A stretch of DNA of 55,434 bases from an uncultured Lachnospiraceae bacterium (GTDB taxonomy: Bacteria > Bacillota > Clostridia > Lachnospirales > Lachnospiraceae). A model generated the notes under the pieces. It worked only from the letters and a program-made list of their open reading frames with translations, was not told the DNA's origin and made no database searches. Position numbers and translations under genes: made by a program. The stretch spans positions 1-55,434 of the forward strand of contig CANQQG010000011.1 of assembly GCA_947625875.1 (NCBI GenBank), written 5' to 3'. Positions 17,968 through 26,942 of this stretch are shown piece after piece; positions within the stretch are counted from its first letter, which is position 1; each line of letters begins with the position of its first letter.

Positions 17968-18007
17968 AAAGGCGCCAGCAACTTACTCTGTAAATGCTGA
18001 CGCCTTT
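17968..18007 (-). terminator. Hairpin at the 3' end of the candidate RNA
   Basis: On the minus strand AAAGGCGUCAGCA pairs with UGCUGGCGCCUUU over 13 bp, capped by UUUAC-AGA-GUAAG with one bulged U. Two positions are G-U wobbles on the minus strand but C-A mismatches on the plus strand. The tail UUUCUUAU is moderately U-rich. It could also terminate the pilZ-like gene's transcript, less stably. Confidence 0.7.
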
Positions 18008-18024
18008 TAGACTTCTGTATCCAT

Positions 18025-18571
18025 TGGAGTATACCAATTCCTTTCTTTCAATTTGTCTGATGCTGCCTTTCGGTCTTCTCCTTAGTACATTTTATCCGGT
18101 TTTGTTTTCCTTGAGTGCGTTTGATCCGGACTCATATAGGAATGTTCTCAACTGAGCCTCTGACCAGCTTCCCTTCCATATATTCACGGTTTCCTTTGAA
18201 TGCTATGTAACTAACTTGAAGACGGTCGCTTTTGAGCTGTTCATTGGAGTATACCTCGCTTTCCCTGATTACCGGTTCCCATAATTCACATCACTTTTGA
18301 TGGAAGCGGGCGGAACCAGTCACTGTCCTGTTTAAACTGTCCTGAACATTGGAGTGTACCTCTTTTCTGAAATCTGTTTTTTGTACTTCCTGCACTGCCG
18401 GTGTGAGCTTCGCGTTCACTGGTGGCAGCCGCTCTCAAATAAGAATTCTTACGTGTGCATTGGATTGTACCTCCTGCTTTTTCTCCTGATTCTTATCTTA
18501 CGTGTCCGGTGGTCCATACCTCTCTTTCTTAGATTATGGGGCAAATCGTTATGGTTTTGGTGGAATCGACC
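18025..18571 (-). repeat. Six interspersed copies of a purine tract-GGU-N5-CCA motif
   Basis: On the minus strand each copy reads roughly RAAARNGAGGU, five variable bases, then CCA. The GGU-N5-CCA cores lie at 18561-18571 (CGAUU), 18510-18520 (AUGGA), 18461-18471 (ACAAU), 18350-18360 (ACACU), 18245-18255 (AUACU) and 18025-18035 (AUACU). Four copies continue as CCAAUG; the first two continue as CCACC. Start-to-start spacings are 51, 49, 111, 105 and 220, close to 1, 1, 2, 2 and 4 times about 53. Bases between copies differ, except that copies 2 and 3 share ACACGTAAGA. Confidence 0.7.
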
Positions 18572-18605
18572 TCCTTTTTTTCTGTGTTTGTTTTTTGTTG
18601 AAATT

Positions 18606-18634
18606 ATAATATCAAACAAAATATGATTTGTCAA
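18606..18634 (-). promoter_or_regulatory. Consensus minus-strand promoter of the candidate RNA
   Basis: On the minus strand a perfect TTGACA (18634 to 18629) is followed after 17 bases by TATTAT (18611 to 18606); an overlapping TATAAT lies at 18608 to 18603. The element faces away from secA into the non-coding stretch. Its quality equals that of the tRNA cluster promoter, suggesting strong transcription. Confidence 0.8.
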
Positions 18635-18764
18635 TAATAAATTTGAAAAAAAATAAAATTTTTTTATTTAGACTGAATAATTGTGTGAAGTGAATATATT
18701 TTATGGAAAAATCAGATAATATATTGTTTATAAAATATTCACAATTCGTTTACGGGATTGGATA

Positions 18765-18793
18765 TTGTACCAAAATCAAAGTAGTGGTATAAT
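18765..18793 (+). promoter_or_regulatory. secA promoter
   Basis: TATAAT (18788-18793) is perfect; the -35 element TTGTAC (18765-18770) is weaker, with a 17-base spacer. The transcript would start about 50 bases before the secA ATG. Confidence 0.7.
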
Positions 18794-18850
18794 AAACAGG
18801 CTTATAGAATGTGACGGGAATATGATTTGATAGATGATAGGAGTATTGGA

Positions 18851-21424
18851 ATGGGAGCTTTTGAAAAGATATTTGGCACTCATAGTGAACGTGAATTAAA
18901 AAGGATCCGCCCGCTGGTAGATAAAATCGAGGCTTTGCGGCCGACGATGCAGGCGATGTCGGATGAGGAACTGAAGGGAAAGACGGAAGAGTTTAAAAAG
19001 CGCCTCGAAGCGGGGGAAACGCTGGACGACCTTCTGGTGGAGGCGTTTGCAACGGTAAGGGAGGCTTCGGTGCGCGTGCTTGGGATGGAGCCGTACCGCG
19101 TACAGCTGATGGGCGGCATTATCCTGCATCAGGGACGGATTGCGGAGATGCGCACCGGTGAAGGAAAGACGCTGGTCGCGACGATGCCGTCTTATCTGAA
19201 TGCGCTGGAAGGAAAAGGCGTACATGTTGTAACGGTCAACGACTATCTGGCGCAGCGTGACGCTACGGAGATGGGAAAGATCCATGAGTTTCTCGGGTTA
19301 AAGGTCGGCTGTATCTTAAACAGCATGGAGAGCGATGAGCGCCGCGCGGCGTATGCCTGCGATATTACGTATGTGACGAATAATGAACTCGGATTCGATT
19401 ATCTGAGGGATAACATGGTTATCTATAAAGAACAGCTCGTGCAGCGCGGGCTGCATTATGCGATCGTCGATGAGGTGGACTCGATTCTGATCGACGAGGC
19501 GCGGACGCCGCTGATCATTTCCGGGCAGAGCGGGAAGTCCACGAAGCTTTACGAGGCGTGTGACATTCTGGCAAAACAGATGCGCCGCGGAGAGGGCGAT
19601 GGCGAGTTTACGAAGATGGACGCCATTATGGGCGTGGAAAAGGAAGAGGACGGCGATTTTATCGTCAATGAAAAGGACAAGGTGATCAACCTTACGGCGG
19701 AAGGCGTAAAGAAGGTCGAGCAGTTTTTTAAGATCGAAAACCTTGCGGATGCGGAAAATCTGGAGATACAGCACAATATCATCCTTGCGCTGCGCGCGCA
19801 CAACCTGATGTTCCGCGATAAGGATTATGTGGTAAAAGACGACCAGGTACTGATCGTCGATGAGTTTACGGGGCGTATCATGCCGGGCCGCCGTTATTCG
19901 GACGGGCTGCATCAGGCGATCGAGGCGAAGGAGCATGTAAAGGTGAAGCGGGAGAGCCGCACGCTTGCGACGATCACATTCCAGAACTTCTTTAATAAGT
20001 TTGAGAAAAAATGCGGCATGACCGGTACGGCGCTGACCGAAGAGCAGGAGTTCCGCGATATTTACGGGATGGACGTTGTAGAGATCCCGACCAATAAAGA
20101 AGTGATCCGTATTGACCACCAGGATGCCGTATTTAAGACGAAGAAAGAGAAATTCAAGGCGGTCTGTGACGATGTGGAGGCCTCTCATGAAAAAGGGCAG
20201 CCGGTGCTGGTCGGCACAGTGACGATCGAGACGTCGGAATTGTTGGACAAGATGCTGAGCCGCAGGGGGATCAAGCATCAGGTGCTGAATGCAAAGTTCC
20301 ATGAGATGGAAGCGGAGATCGTCAGCCACGCGGGGGAACATGGCATGGTAACGATCGCGACAAACATGGCCGGCCGCGGTACGGACATTAAGCTGGACGA
20401 CGAGGCAAGGGCGGCAGGCGGCCTGAAGATCATCGGTACGGAGCGCCACGAGTCAAGGCGTATTGACAATCAGCTGCGCGGCCGTTCGGGACGCCAGGGC
20501 GATCCGGGCGAATCAAAGTTTTATATTTCATTGGAAGACGACCTGATGCGCCTGTTTGGTTCTGAGAAACTGATGGATGTGTTCAATGCGATCGGCGTGC
20601 CGGAGGGCGAGGAGATCCAGCACAAGATGCTGACCAATGCGATTGAAAAAGCGCAGAAGAAGATTGAGGCGAATAACTTTGGCATCCGTAAAAATCTGTT
20701 GGAATATGATCAGGTCTCGAATGACCAGAGGGAGATCGTTTATGAAGAGCGCCTGAAGGTCTTAAACGGCGAGAGTATGCGCGATTCGATTTATAAGATG
20801 ATCGTGGATTTTGTGGAAGGGGTTGTGGATACCTGCCTTTCCGATGACGTCGACCGGGAGGAGTGGGATCTGAACGAGCTGAACCAGCTGTTGGTTCCGG
20901 TGATCCCGTTAGAGCCGCTTACGGAGGAAAATATCGCTGACTGCAAGAACAGCAGGGAAGTCAAGCATAAGCTGAAGGAGCAGGCGGTAAAATTATACGA
21001 AGCGAAGGAAGCGGAATTTCCGGAGCCGGAGGCGGTCCGCGAGATGGAGCGCGTGATTCTCTTAAAGGTGATCGACCGGAAATGGATGGCGCATATCGAC
21101 GATATGGATCAGCTCCGCCAGGGCATCGGCCTGCAGGCGTACGGGCAGAAAGATCCGCTTGTGGAATATAAGCTGATGGGTTTTGATATGTTTGAAGCCA
21201 TGACGCAGAATATACGCGAGGATACGCTCCGCCTGCTGTACCATGCGAGAATAGAGGAAAAGGTGGAACGGGAAGAGGTTGCGAAGGTAACCGGTACGAA
21301 TAAAGACGATTCTGCGGAAAAGAAGCCGAAGAAACGTGAAGTCAGGAAAATCTATCCGAATGATCCATGCCCTTGCGGAAGCGGCAGGAAATATAAGCAG
21401 TGTTGTATGAATAAGGTTGTATAA
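18851..21424 (+). CDS. secA: Preprotein translocase ATPase SecA
   Basis: SecA drives secreted proteins through the SecYEG channel using ATP. The 857 residues are full length. The N-terminus [19 protein letters not shown] is canonical, which fixes the start at ATG 18851 (AGGAG 7 bases upstream) rather than TTG 18827. Motifs visible: Walker [12 protein letters not shown], Walker [15 protein letters not shown], the helicase pieces [11 protein letters not shown] and [13 protein letters not shown], and a C-terminal zinc-binding tail [13 protein letters not shown] that contacts SecB or phospholipid. In many Clostridia hpf lies just before secA; here the candidate non-coding RNA occupies that place. 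Confidence 0.98.
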   Translation: MGAFEKIFGTHSERELKRIRPLVDKIEALRPTMQAMSDEELKGKTEEFKKRLEAGETLDDLLVEAFATVREASVRVLGMEPYRVQLMGGIILHQGRIAEMRTGEGKTLVATMPSYLNALEGKGVHVVTVNDYLAQRDATEMGKIHEFLGLKVGCILNSMESDERRAAYACDITYVTNNELGFDYLRDNMVIYKEQLVQRGLHYAIVDEVDSILIDEARTPLIISGQSGKSTKLYEACDILAKQMRRGEGDGEFTKMDAIMGVEKEEDGDFIVNEKDKVINLTAEGVKKVEQFFKIENLADAENLEIQHNIILALRAHNLMFRDKDYVVKDDQVLIVDEFTGRIMPGRRYSDGLHQAIEAKEHVKVKRESRTLATITFQNFFNKFEKKCGMTGTALTEEQEFRDIYGMDVVEIPTNKEVIRIDHQDAVFKTKKEKFKAVCDDVEASHEKGQPVLVGTVTIETSELLDKMLSRRGIKHQVLNAKFHEMEAEIVSHAGEHGMVTIATNMAGRGTDIKLDDEARAAGGLKIIGTERHESRRIDNQLRGRSGRQGDPGESKFYISLEDDLMRLFGSEKLMDVFNAIGVPEGEEIQHKMLTNAIEKAQKKIEANNFGIRKNLLEYDQVSNDQREIVYEERLKVLNGESMRDSIYKMIVDFVEGVVDTCLSDDVDREEWDLNELNQLLVPVIPLEPLTEENIADCKNSREVKHKLKEQAVKLYEAKEAEFPEPEAVREMERVILLKVIDRKWMAHIDDMDQLRQGIGLQAYGQKDPLVEYKLMGFDMFEAMTQNIREDTLRLLYHARIEEKVEREEVAKVTGTNKDDSAEKKPKKREVRKIYPNDPCPCGSGRKYKQCCMNKVV

Positions 21425-21439
21425 ATACAGGGATACAGA

Positions 21440-21478
21440 GGCTGCCGCAAAATGAGGTTCGTGCATTTTGCGGCAGCC
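21440..21478 (+). terminator. Strong hairpin after secA
   Basis: GGCTGCCGCAAAATG (21440-21454) pairs perfectly with CATTTTGCGGCAGCC (21464-21478) over 15 bp. Only GGCTTTAT follows, so termination may be partial or factor-assisted. It likely ends secA mRNA. Confidence 0.7.
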
Positions 21479-21532
21479 GGCTTTATGCGGGGAGATCTGT
21501 TTCCCGCAGCCGGTTCCCTGCGGAGGATGAAA

Positions 21533-22405
21533 ATGGGAAGGCTGAAAAAAGCGCCGGGATGTCTGGCGGTATTGTGCGCGGTCTGTCTGTGTATGCTGTT
21601 TGCGGGGAAATGTCCGGTACGGGCGCAGGCGGCGGAAACGGCGCATATTGCCGGCCGGTCAGACGTTTCCAAAACGCAGGTAAAAACTTTAAAAAGCAGG
21701 GCGGCGGCATATAAAGCGGCCCTGACCGCTCTTAAAAACGGCGATTGTAAGACGAAATTTTACAGTGAGACGTCGTATTATCCGATTTTCCTGTTAATGC
21801 TGCGGCAGCATCCGGAGTATAATTACAATACGGCTGTCTGGAAAAAGTCGGATGGGACATATGGATACGGCGTCAGCAGTGAACTGACTGAAACGGAGCA
21901 GGCGCAGAAGATGCGGGCGGCGGAAAAGAAGGCGGAATCGGTCATAAAAAAGATTATAAAACCAAAGATGACGGCTGTGCAGAAAGTGCGGGCGATTCAT
22001 GACTATGTTGTCCGCAGGTGCAGTTTTGACCATGAGATGCAGCCGACGGACGGTTATGAGGATTCGCTTACGGCTTACGGCGCGCTGCTTAAGCGAAAGG
22101 CGGTCTGCCAGGGATATGCGGGCGCATTCAACCTGCTTGCGCAGAAGGCGGGGATTTACGCGATCGCGGTGTGCGGGACGGCAGGCGGCGGCACCCATGC
22201 ATGGAATTATGTGAAGATCGGCGGCAGCTACCGTTATGTGGACTGCACATGGGACGATGTGCTGCAGAAGGGGAAACAGATCTGTTATGAGTATTTTAAT
22301 ATATCCGGAAAGCTGATCGCGACGAACCATTACTGGAAAAAAGAACAGTTCCGCAGGGGGTATATTAAGTATTGCAAATATCTGGCGCAGGGTAGGGAAG
22401 TATGA
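21533..22405 (+). CDS. Secreted transglutaminase-like protein
   Basis: This 290-residue protein has a signal peptide (hydrophobic residues about 9-24, Ala-rich cleavage area near AQAAET) and a C-terminal transglutaminase-like cysteine-protease fold. The catalytic triad is visible: Cys192 (KAVCQGYAGAF), His222 (THAWNYV) and Asp237 (YVDCTWDD). Bacterial members act on cell-wall or surface proteins as proteases or cross-linkers. I chose ATG 21533 because CGGAGG lies 6 bases upstream; starts at 21452 and 21527 are worse. Its stop overlaps the exporter start by ATGA, implying coupled translation. Confidence 0.85.
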   Translation: MGRLKKAPGCLAVLCAVCLCMLFAGKCPVRAQAAETAHIAGRSDVSKTQVKTLKSRAAAYKAALTALKNGDCKTKFYSETSYYPIFLLMLRQHPEYNYNTAVWKKSDGTYGYGVSSELTETEQAQKMRAAEKKAESVIKKIIKPKMTAVQKVRAIHDYVVRRCSFDHEMQPTDGYEDSLTAYGALLKRKAVCQGYAGAFNLLAQKAGIYAIAVCGTAGGGTHAWNYVKIGGSYRYVDCTWDDVLQKGKQICYEYFNISGKLIATNHYWKKEQFRRGYIKYCKYLAQGREV

Positions 22406-24165
22406 TCAGAGTTGTTAAAAAATTCTATAGTATTATGACGCGCGAACAGGCGGCGCAGGCGCTGGCGCTTGGGTTTTTGATGGTTATTGGCGGCATTCTG
22501 GAAATGACAGGCGTGTCGCTGGTGGGGCCGCTGATTACGGCGGTCGTAGATCCGGGGTTTATGGACAAGCCGTATGTCAGGCTGCTGTGCGGGACGTTCC
22601 ATGTGGACAGTTATTACGGGGTTATGATGCTGCTGCTTGGCACGCTTATTTTTATTTACATTTTTAAAAACGCATTTTTGTTTATGGAGTATTATCTCCA
22701 GTACCGTTTTGTCTGCAATAACCGTTTCGAGGTGCAAAGGCAGCTCCTGCGCGTATATATGCACCGGCCGTATGAATTTTATCTGGGCGCGACGACGGGG
22801 GAGATCATGCGCATTATTAATACAGATGTCATCAATGCGTTTAATCTGCTCACAACTGTGCTGAATTTTTTTACCGAAATCATCGTCAGCGCGGCTCTGA
22901 TTATTATTATTTTTGTGATCGACCCGACGATGGCGGCTCTGATCGGCGCTGTGCTGGGCGTGATCATGCTTTTGATGTTTAAGATTGTAAAGCCGATATT
23001 GCGCGGCGCGAGCCAGCGGTTTATGAAAAACACGTCGCTCGCCAATAAGTGGCTGCTGCAGTCTTTGAACGGGATCAAGGACGTGAAGGTCAACCATAAA
23101 GAAGAATATTTTATTGATGAGTATGCGGTATACGGAAAAAAAGCGATTGATGCGGAAAAGATCAACAGCGTGGTGACGGCGCTGCCGCGCCTTTTGATCG
23201 AAGCGGTCAGCATCAGTGCGGTTCTGGCGGTCATCATGATCCTGCTCTCCCTGGGGAAGAGCATTGACAGCCTGCTGCCGCAGCTCTCGGCATTTGCGGT
23301 CGCCGCAGTGCGGCTTTTGCCGAGCACGACGCGCATCAGCGGGGCGGTCAATTCCCTCGCGTTCCAGGAACCAATGCTGGATAATCTGATTAAAAATCTG
23401 AATGCGGCAAAGGAATGGGAACAGAAGGAAAAGGAAGAGCAGGCCGGCGGGGACGGCATGGCAGCGTCTGCGGGCGGCAGACTGACGTATGGCAGGGAAT
23501 TTGCGCTGTCAAAGATCTGTTTCCGCTATCCGAATGCCGCGCAGGAGGTGCTGGACAATGCGGATATGGCCATTCCGGTCGGAAAATCGGTCGGCATTGT
23601 CGGGGCGTCCGGTTCGGGAAAGACGACGGCGGTTGATCTTTTGCTTGGGTTACTGCAGCCGCAGTCCGGGCAGGTGCTGACGGACGGGCAGGATATCCGC
23701 ACGCATTATGCGGACTGGCTCGCGCATCTGAGCTATATCCCGCAGACGATCTATATGCTGGATGACACGATCCGGGCGAATATTGCGTTTGGCGTAAAAA
23801 AAGAGGACATTGATGACGCAAAGGTATGGGAGGCGCTGGAAGAGGCGCAGTTAAAGGAATTTGTCAGGGGCCTTCCGGAAGGGCTGGAAACAAAGATCGG
23901 GGAGCGCGGCGTACGGCTTTCCGGCGGCCAGCGGCAGCGGATCGGCATCGCGCGGGCGCTTTATCCGGATCCGGAACTGGTGATCTTTGATGAAGCTACG
24001 TCGGCGCTGGATAACGAGACAGAGGCGGCGATCATGGAGTCCATTAACCGCCTGCACGGCAGGAAGACGCTCGTTATTATTGCGCACCGCCTGACGACGA
24101 TCGAGGAGTGCGACCTGATCTACCGGGTGGAAAATGGCAAAATTATCCGTCAGGAGCGGTTGTAA
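22402..24165 (+). CDS. ABC exporter, fused membrane and ATPase domains
   Basis: This 587-residue protein is a half-transporter of the MsbA/PglK kind that works as a dimer. About five to six membrane helices occupy residues 1-320, followed by an ATPase with Walker A GASGSGKTT, signature LSGGQRQRIGIARAL, Walker B LVIFDEATSAL and H-loop AHRLTT. The substrate may be a lipid, glycan precursor or peptide; sequence alone does not decide. It overlaps the transglutaminase gene by four bases and is followed 59 bases later by a large surface protein, so the three may share an envelope task. Confidence 0.92.
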   Translation: MIRVVKKFYSIMTREQAAQALALGFLMVIGGILEMTGVSLVGPLITAVVDPGFMDKPYVRLLCGTFHVDSYYGVMMLLLGTLIFIYIFKNAFLFMEYYLQYRFVCNNRFEVQRQLLRVYMHRPYEFYLGATTGEIMRIINTDVINAFNLLTTVLNFFTEIIVSAALIIIIFVIDPTMAALIGAVLGVIMLLMFKIVKPILRGASQRFMKNTSLANKWLLQSLNGIKDVKVNHKEEYFIDEYAVYGKKAIDAEKINSVVTALPRLLIEAVSISAVLAVIMILLSLGKSIDSLLPQLSAFAVAAVRLLPSTTRISGAVNSLAFQEPMLDNLIKNLNAAKEWEQKEKEEQAGGDGMAASAGGRLTYGREFALSKICFRYPNAAQEVLDNADMAIPVGKSVGIVGASGSGKTTAVDLLLGLLQPQSGQVLTDGQDIRTHYADWLAHLSYIPQTIYMLDDTIRANIAFGVKKEDIDDAKVWEALEEAQLKEFVRGLPEGLETKIGERGVRLSGGQRQRIGIARALYPDPELVIFDEATSALDNETEAAIMESINRLHGRKTLVIIAHRLTTIEECDLIYRVENGKIIRQERL

Positions 24166-24224
24166 GAAACGGAAGAACATGATATGATAGGAAAAACTGG
24201 AATCGTAAGATAAGGAGGATCATT

Positions 24225-26759
24225 ATGTGGGGTAACATTCGGAAAGCGGCGGCGATGATGCTGGCGGCGGCAATCCTGCTTGTGTCTGTAAATATACCGG
24301 CAGGCGCGGCGGAGACGGCGGAAACGGATCCGTATTATAAAAGGACTTATGCGGAAATGTATGATAATTTATCGAATAAGGGCGTGTATACGGTCGCTGT
24401 AAAGAACCTGAAAAAAGGCTATACGGTGAAATGGAGCATTTTGGGCGGCGGGAAAGCATATGCGTCGCTTGCTGAGAGGACTACAAAGGCGGTAAAGACG
24501 GCCGTGATCAACAAAGTGACGGTCAACAGTAACGGAGAGTCGCTGAAGGGGAAGCGGATCGGCGTCAGGGCGAAGGTATATGATACGAAAAATAAGCTGA
24601 TAAAGACGCTTTCCATGATAGCGGCATTGAAGTGTAAAGCGGAGTCCATTGATATTGATACGACGCAGATTACGGATGTGTCGGGCGGACTGGACAGGCT
24701 GACGGCCGGGCATTCTTATGAACTGACGGCGATTATGTCGCCTGCCAATGCAACGAGCGCGGCGTATTGGGAGATTACAGATGCAAAGGGGACGCATTAT
24801 GATGACGAGATCACTGCGGGCGGCGTCTGGACGCCGCAGGATAACGGCGTCTATACGATAACGGCTTATGCGAAAAATTCACCTGACGGAAAGGTTTTGT
24901 GCAGGAGCAGCATTCAGGCGGAAGTGCGCACTTATATGGAAACGGTGACGCAGACCGCATCGAATAAATTTGAAGCGACGTTTAACGGCGATGTGTCGGG
25001 CGTGTATAAGGCTTCGGATTTTACGGTGGAGAGCGATTCGGCTTCCCTGCCCGTAAAGCAGGTGAAGTATTCGCAGGATGGGAAGACGGCAATTGTTACG
25101 GTGTCTTCCAATTTTACGGATGGGACGGCTTACACGGTTGCTTGCGGACAGGACAGCGGGCAGTTCACGGCGAGCGTTGGCGCGCCGGTTGCGCTTTCCC
25201 TGCTGACTTCGGAAGTGCAGGCGGAGAAAGAAACGCCGCTTGAGGCCGCATTGTATGATGCGCAGGGGATCGATGTGACCAATACGGTGGACGCCGGCGC
25301 GTTTTTCTTTGAAGGGGAAGTGACAAACGGCATATTGAATAAAGAAACAAATGCGCTCTATATGCAGACGCCCGGAAAGACCGCGCGCATTACGGTTTCT
25401 TATAACAAGGGGACTGTGAAATTAAGCGACACGAGAGTCATTACCTGTACAGAGGCGTATGTGGAAGAGGCGGACACGACGAAGTTTACGATAACGGATT
25501 CTGTCAATGCGCCTGATTTTCAGGGGGAAGACGTCCGCACAGTCGCTGTCGGGGATGTGATGTATGCGCATTTTGCGGGACTTGATGAGAATGGGGAGCC
25601 GATCGCCTATGATACGGTTACTTATGCGTCTTCGGATGTAGACGCATTGATCGTTAATAAGACGAGCGGCAGGATCACGCCGATTAAAAGCGGCTCCGTT
25701 AATATTACCGTTACCGTTTCGCAGGGAAGCCGGACGCTGGATTATACATTTGCCATCATGGTTTCTGAGGGACGTAAGCTTGCGGGGGCGGTTCTGGAAA
25801 AGTCGTCGGTGGTCGTTTCAAATGTTTATGAGATGGATTATCAGGAAAAGATCCGGGTGACGGGACGGGATCAATATGGCGATGCATTTGATCTGACAGA
25901 GGAAGCGGGGGCTGTTTTTGAGACGTCAAACCGCGCTGTGCTGGCTACCTATGACGCGGAGCAGGATGCGGTTATCATTCATGCGCAGGGCGCGTCCGTG
26001 GGCGTTTATCAGTATGTGCTGGAGCTGACGCGGGGCAGTGTCAGCGTCATGGCGAATTTTACGGTCATCGTTCAGGAGCCGTCTTATAATGGGACGGTTA
26101 CCTATGGCGTGATCGCAAGTGATGACACGGTTGATATGGCTGTGGGCGCGCAGACGGCGGGTGAGAAGACCGTGACATTGAAAGTGGCTGAGTACCGCGG
26201 GGGCGTGTTTTACGGTTATAAATATTTTACAAACGCATATATCCAGAAAGGCAACCGATATTATGCCGCAGACCTGAAGCAGAGCGGCGCGTCGCCTATT
26301 CTGGCGGCAGGTTCGGACACGCTTACGCTCACGCCGGTAATCTTTAAAACAAATCCGGGTGAAACGATCCCGAGCTGCCAGAAGGCGGAAACGGGGACTT
26401 ATATCGTTACGTTCCATTTCCTCTCGGATTCCGGGGCGGATGCGACGGTTACGGCGTCGGTTGAGCTGACGGATTCTCAGAAGGCGCCCGGTTTTACGAT
26501 ACGGAGCCAGACTGCGGAAAAGCGCGTAAAAACGGCAACGGAGCTTGTCTGGGAATGCATTGCCGTTACCGACGGGACGATCACCGGCTGTACGGTGACA
26601 GGCACAGAACTGGCCGGAGATGCGGTTTCCGTCTCTGCGGGCGAACAGATCCATATTAAACAGATCACGGTGCGCACGGTGGAGCAGATCGCGAATGGCA
26701 CGAGCGTATATATGGAGCACGTTATCAATATAAATAAAACATTGGAAAACCATGCGTAA
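24225..26759 (+). CDS. Secreted Ig-like (Big_2) surface protein, 844 aa
   Basis: This is a large secreted protein with a signal peptide (residues 1-30, MMLAAAILLVSVNIPAGAAE). The rest is beta-rich, with Ig-like repeats. A Big_2-type unit is readable around ITVTVSQGSRTLDYTF, preceded by KTSGRITPIKSG; related units occur near YELTAIMSPANATSAAYWEI. No sortase LPxTG motif or C-terminal membrane anchor is seen, so attachment is unclear. It starts at ATG 24225 behind AAGGAGG, and is followed by a terminator. Adhesion or surface-layer roles are plausible but unproven. Confidence 0.8.
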   Translation: MWGNIRKAAAMMLAAAILLVSVNIPAGAAETAETDPYYKRTYAEMYDNLSNKGVYTVAVKNLKKGYTVKWSILGGGKAYASLAERTTKAVKTAVINKVTVNSNGESLKGKRIGVRAKVYDTKNKLIKTLSMIAALKCKAESIDIDTTQITDVSGGLDRLTAGHSYELTAIMSPANATSAAYWEITDAKGTHYDDEITAGGVWTPQDNGVYTITAYAKNSPDGKVLCRSSIQAEVRTYMETVTQTASNKFEATFNGDVSGVYKASDFTVESDSASLPVKQVKYSQDGKTAIVTVSSNFTDGTAYTVACGQDSGQFTASVGAPVALSLLTSEVQAEKETPLEAALYDAQGIDVTNTVDAGAFFFEGEVTNGILNKETNALYMQTPGKTARITVSYNKGTVKLSDTRVITCTEAYVEEADTTKFTITDSVNAPDFQGEDVRTVAVGDVMYAHFAGLDENGEPIAYDTVTYASSDVDALIVNKTSGRITPIKSGSVNITVTVSQGSRTLDYTFAIMVSEGRKLAGAVLEKSSVVVSNVYEMDYQEKIRVTGRDQYGDAFDLTEEAGAVFETSNRAVLATYDAEQDAVIIHAQGASVGVYQYVLELTRGSVSVMANFTVIVQEPSYNGTVTYGVIASDDTVDMAVGAQTAGEKTVTLKVAEYRGGVFYGYKYFTNAYIQKGNRYYAADLKQSGASPILAAGSDTLTLTPVIFKTNPGETIPSCQKAETGTYIVTFHFLSDSGADATVTASVELTDSQKAPGFTIRSQTAEKRVKTATELVWECIAVTDGTITGCTVTGTELAGDAVSVSAGEQIHIKQITVRTVEQIANGTSVYMEHVININKTLENHA

Positions 26760-26776
26760 AAGAGAAGCCTGGTTAT

Positions 26777-26826
26777 AAAAAGACAGGAGCGGATTCTGGT
26801 TATTTGGGATTCGCTCTTGTCTTTTA
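26777..26826 (+). terminator. Terminator after the Ig-like surface protein
   Basis: AAAAGACAGGAGCG and CGCTCTTGTCTTTT pair with one G-T wobble around a loop of about 22 bases and end in a T-run. It also overlaps a spurious TTG start (26817) of the next frame. Confidence 0.85.
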
Positions 26827-26835
26827 AAATAGTAA

Positions 26836-26864
26836 TTGCAAACTGCAAAGATATCCCATATAAT
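26836..26864 (+). promoter_or_regulatory. Promoter of the EAL-domain gene
   Basis: TTGCAA (26836-26841) and a perfect TATAAT (26859-26864) are 17 bases apart. The start lies about 70 bases before the coding region and right after the preceding terminator. Confidence 0.8.
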
Positions 26865-26942
26865 AATAGTCAGTATGGGTGGCTATGCAGGCGGCGCGCC
26901 GCCGTCCTGCTGTTTGGAGAGGAAATGCAAGGAGAAGCAGTT

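Larger units (their letters stand above)
17963..18598 (-). ncRNA. Candidate structured RNA, about 635 nt, unidentified
   Basis: I infer a minus-strand transcript. It begins just after a consensus promoter (-10 at 18606-18611) and ends at a hairpin (17968-18007) followed by TTTCTTAT. No ORF of substance exists in it. Stems visible on the RNA include ACUGGUUCC (18320-18312) with GGAACCGGU (18279-18271), GCGGCUGCC (18432-18424) with GGCAGUGC (18399-18392), and UAUAUGGAA (18182-18174) with UUCCUAUAUG (18142-18133). Three of four informative mismatches become G-U pairs only in the minus-strand RNA. Six copies of a GAGGU-N5-CCA motif are spaced through it. It does not match what I know of tmRNA, RNase P, 6S or SRP RNA. 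Size resembles large ornate RNAs such as ROOL, but I cannot match it to one. Confidence 0.55.
17906..18850. other. Long non-coding stretch between pilZ-like gene and secA
   Basis: No credible protein gene lies in these 945 bases. Reading frames on both strands lack ribosome sites and have unnatural composition (long Leu/Phe/Trp runs on +, Lys/Arg/His runs on -). Contents: a GC stem at 17935-17952; a strong hairpin at 17968-18007; six motif copies between 18025 and 18571; stems between them; a consensus minus-strand promoter at 18606-18634; an AT-rich segment at 18600-18760; and the secA promoter. The separate entries cover each. Confidence 0.85.

Noticed and set aside
18354..18626. Plus-strand 90-codon and minus-strand 61-codon frames in the 945-base gap
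   Set aside because: They begin at GTG or without a ribosome site, overlap the motif copies and the minus-strand promoter, and have implausible compositions (Leu/Phe/Trp or Lys/Arg/His runs).
17966..18634. CRISPR array at the repeated motif region
   Set aside because: Repeats are only about 11-20 bases and degenerate, spacings vary from 49 to 220, and no cas gene is nearby.
18758..18771. A further motif-like copy (TTGGATATTGTACC) next to the secA promoter
   Set aside because: It has two extra bases in the variable part, lacks the purine tract and lies upstream of the candidate RNA promoter. It more likely forms the secA -35 region.
19316..20449. Antisense reading frame of 377 codons inside secA
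   Set aside because: secA is certain on the plus strand; the opposite frame has no family features and no promoter or ribosome site.
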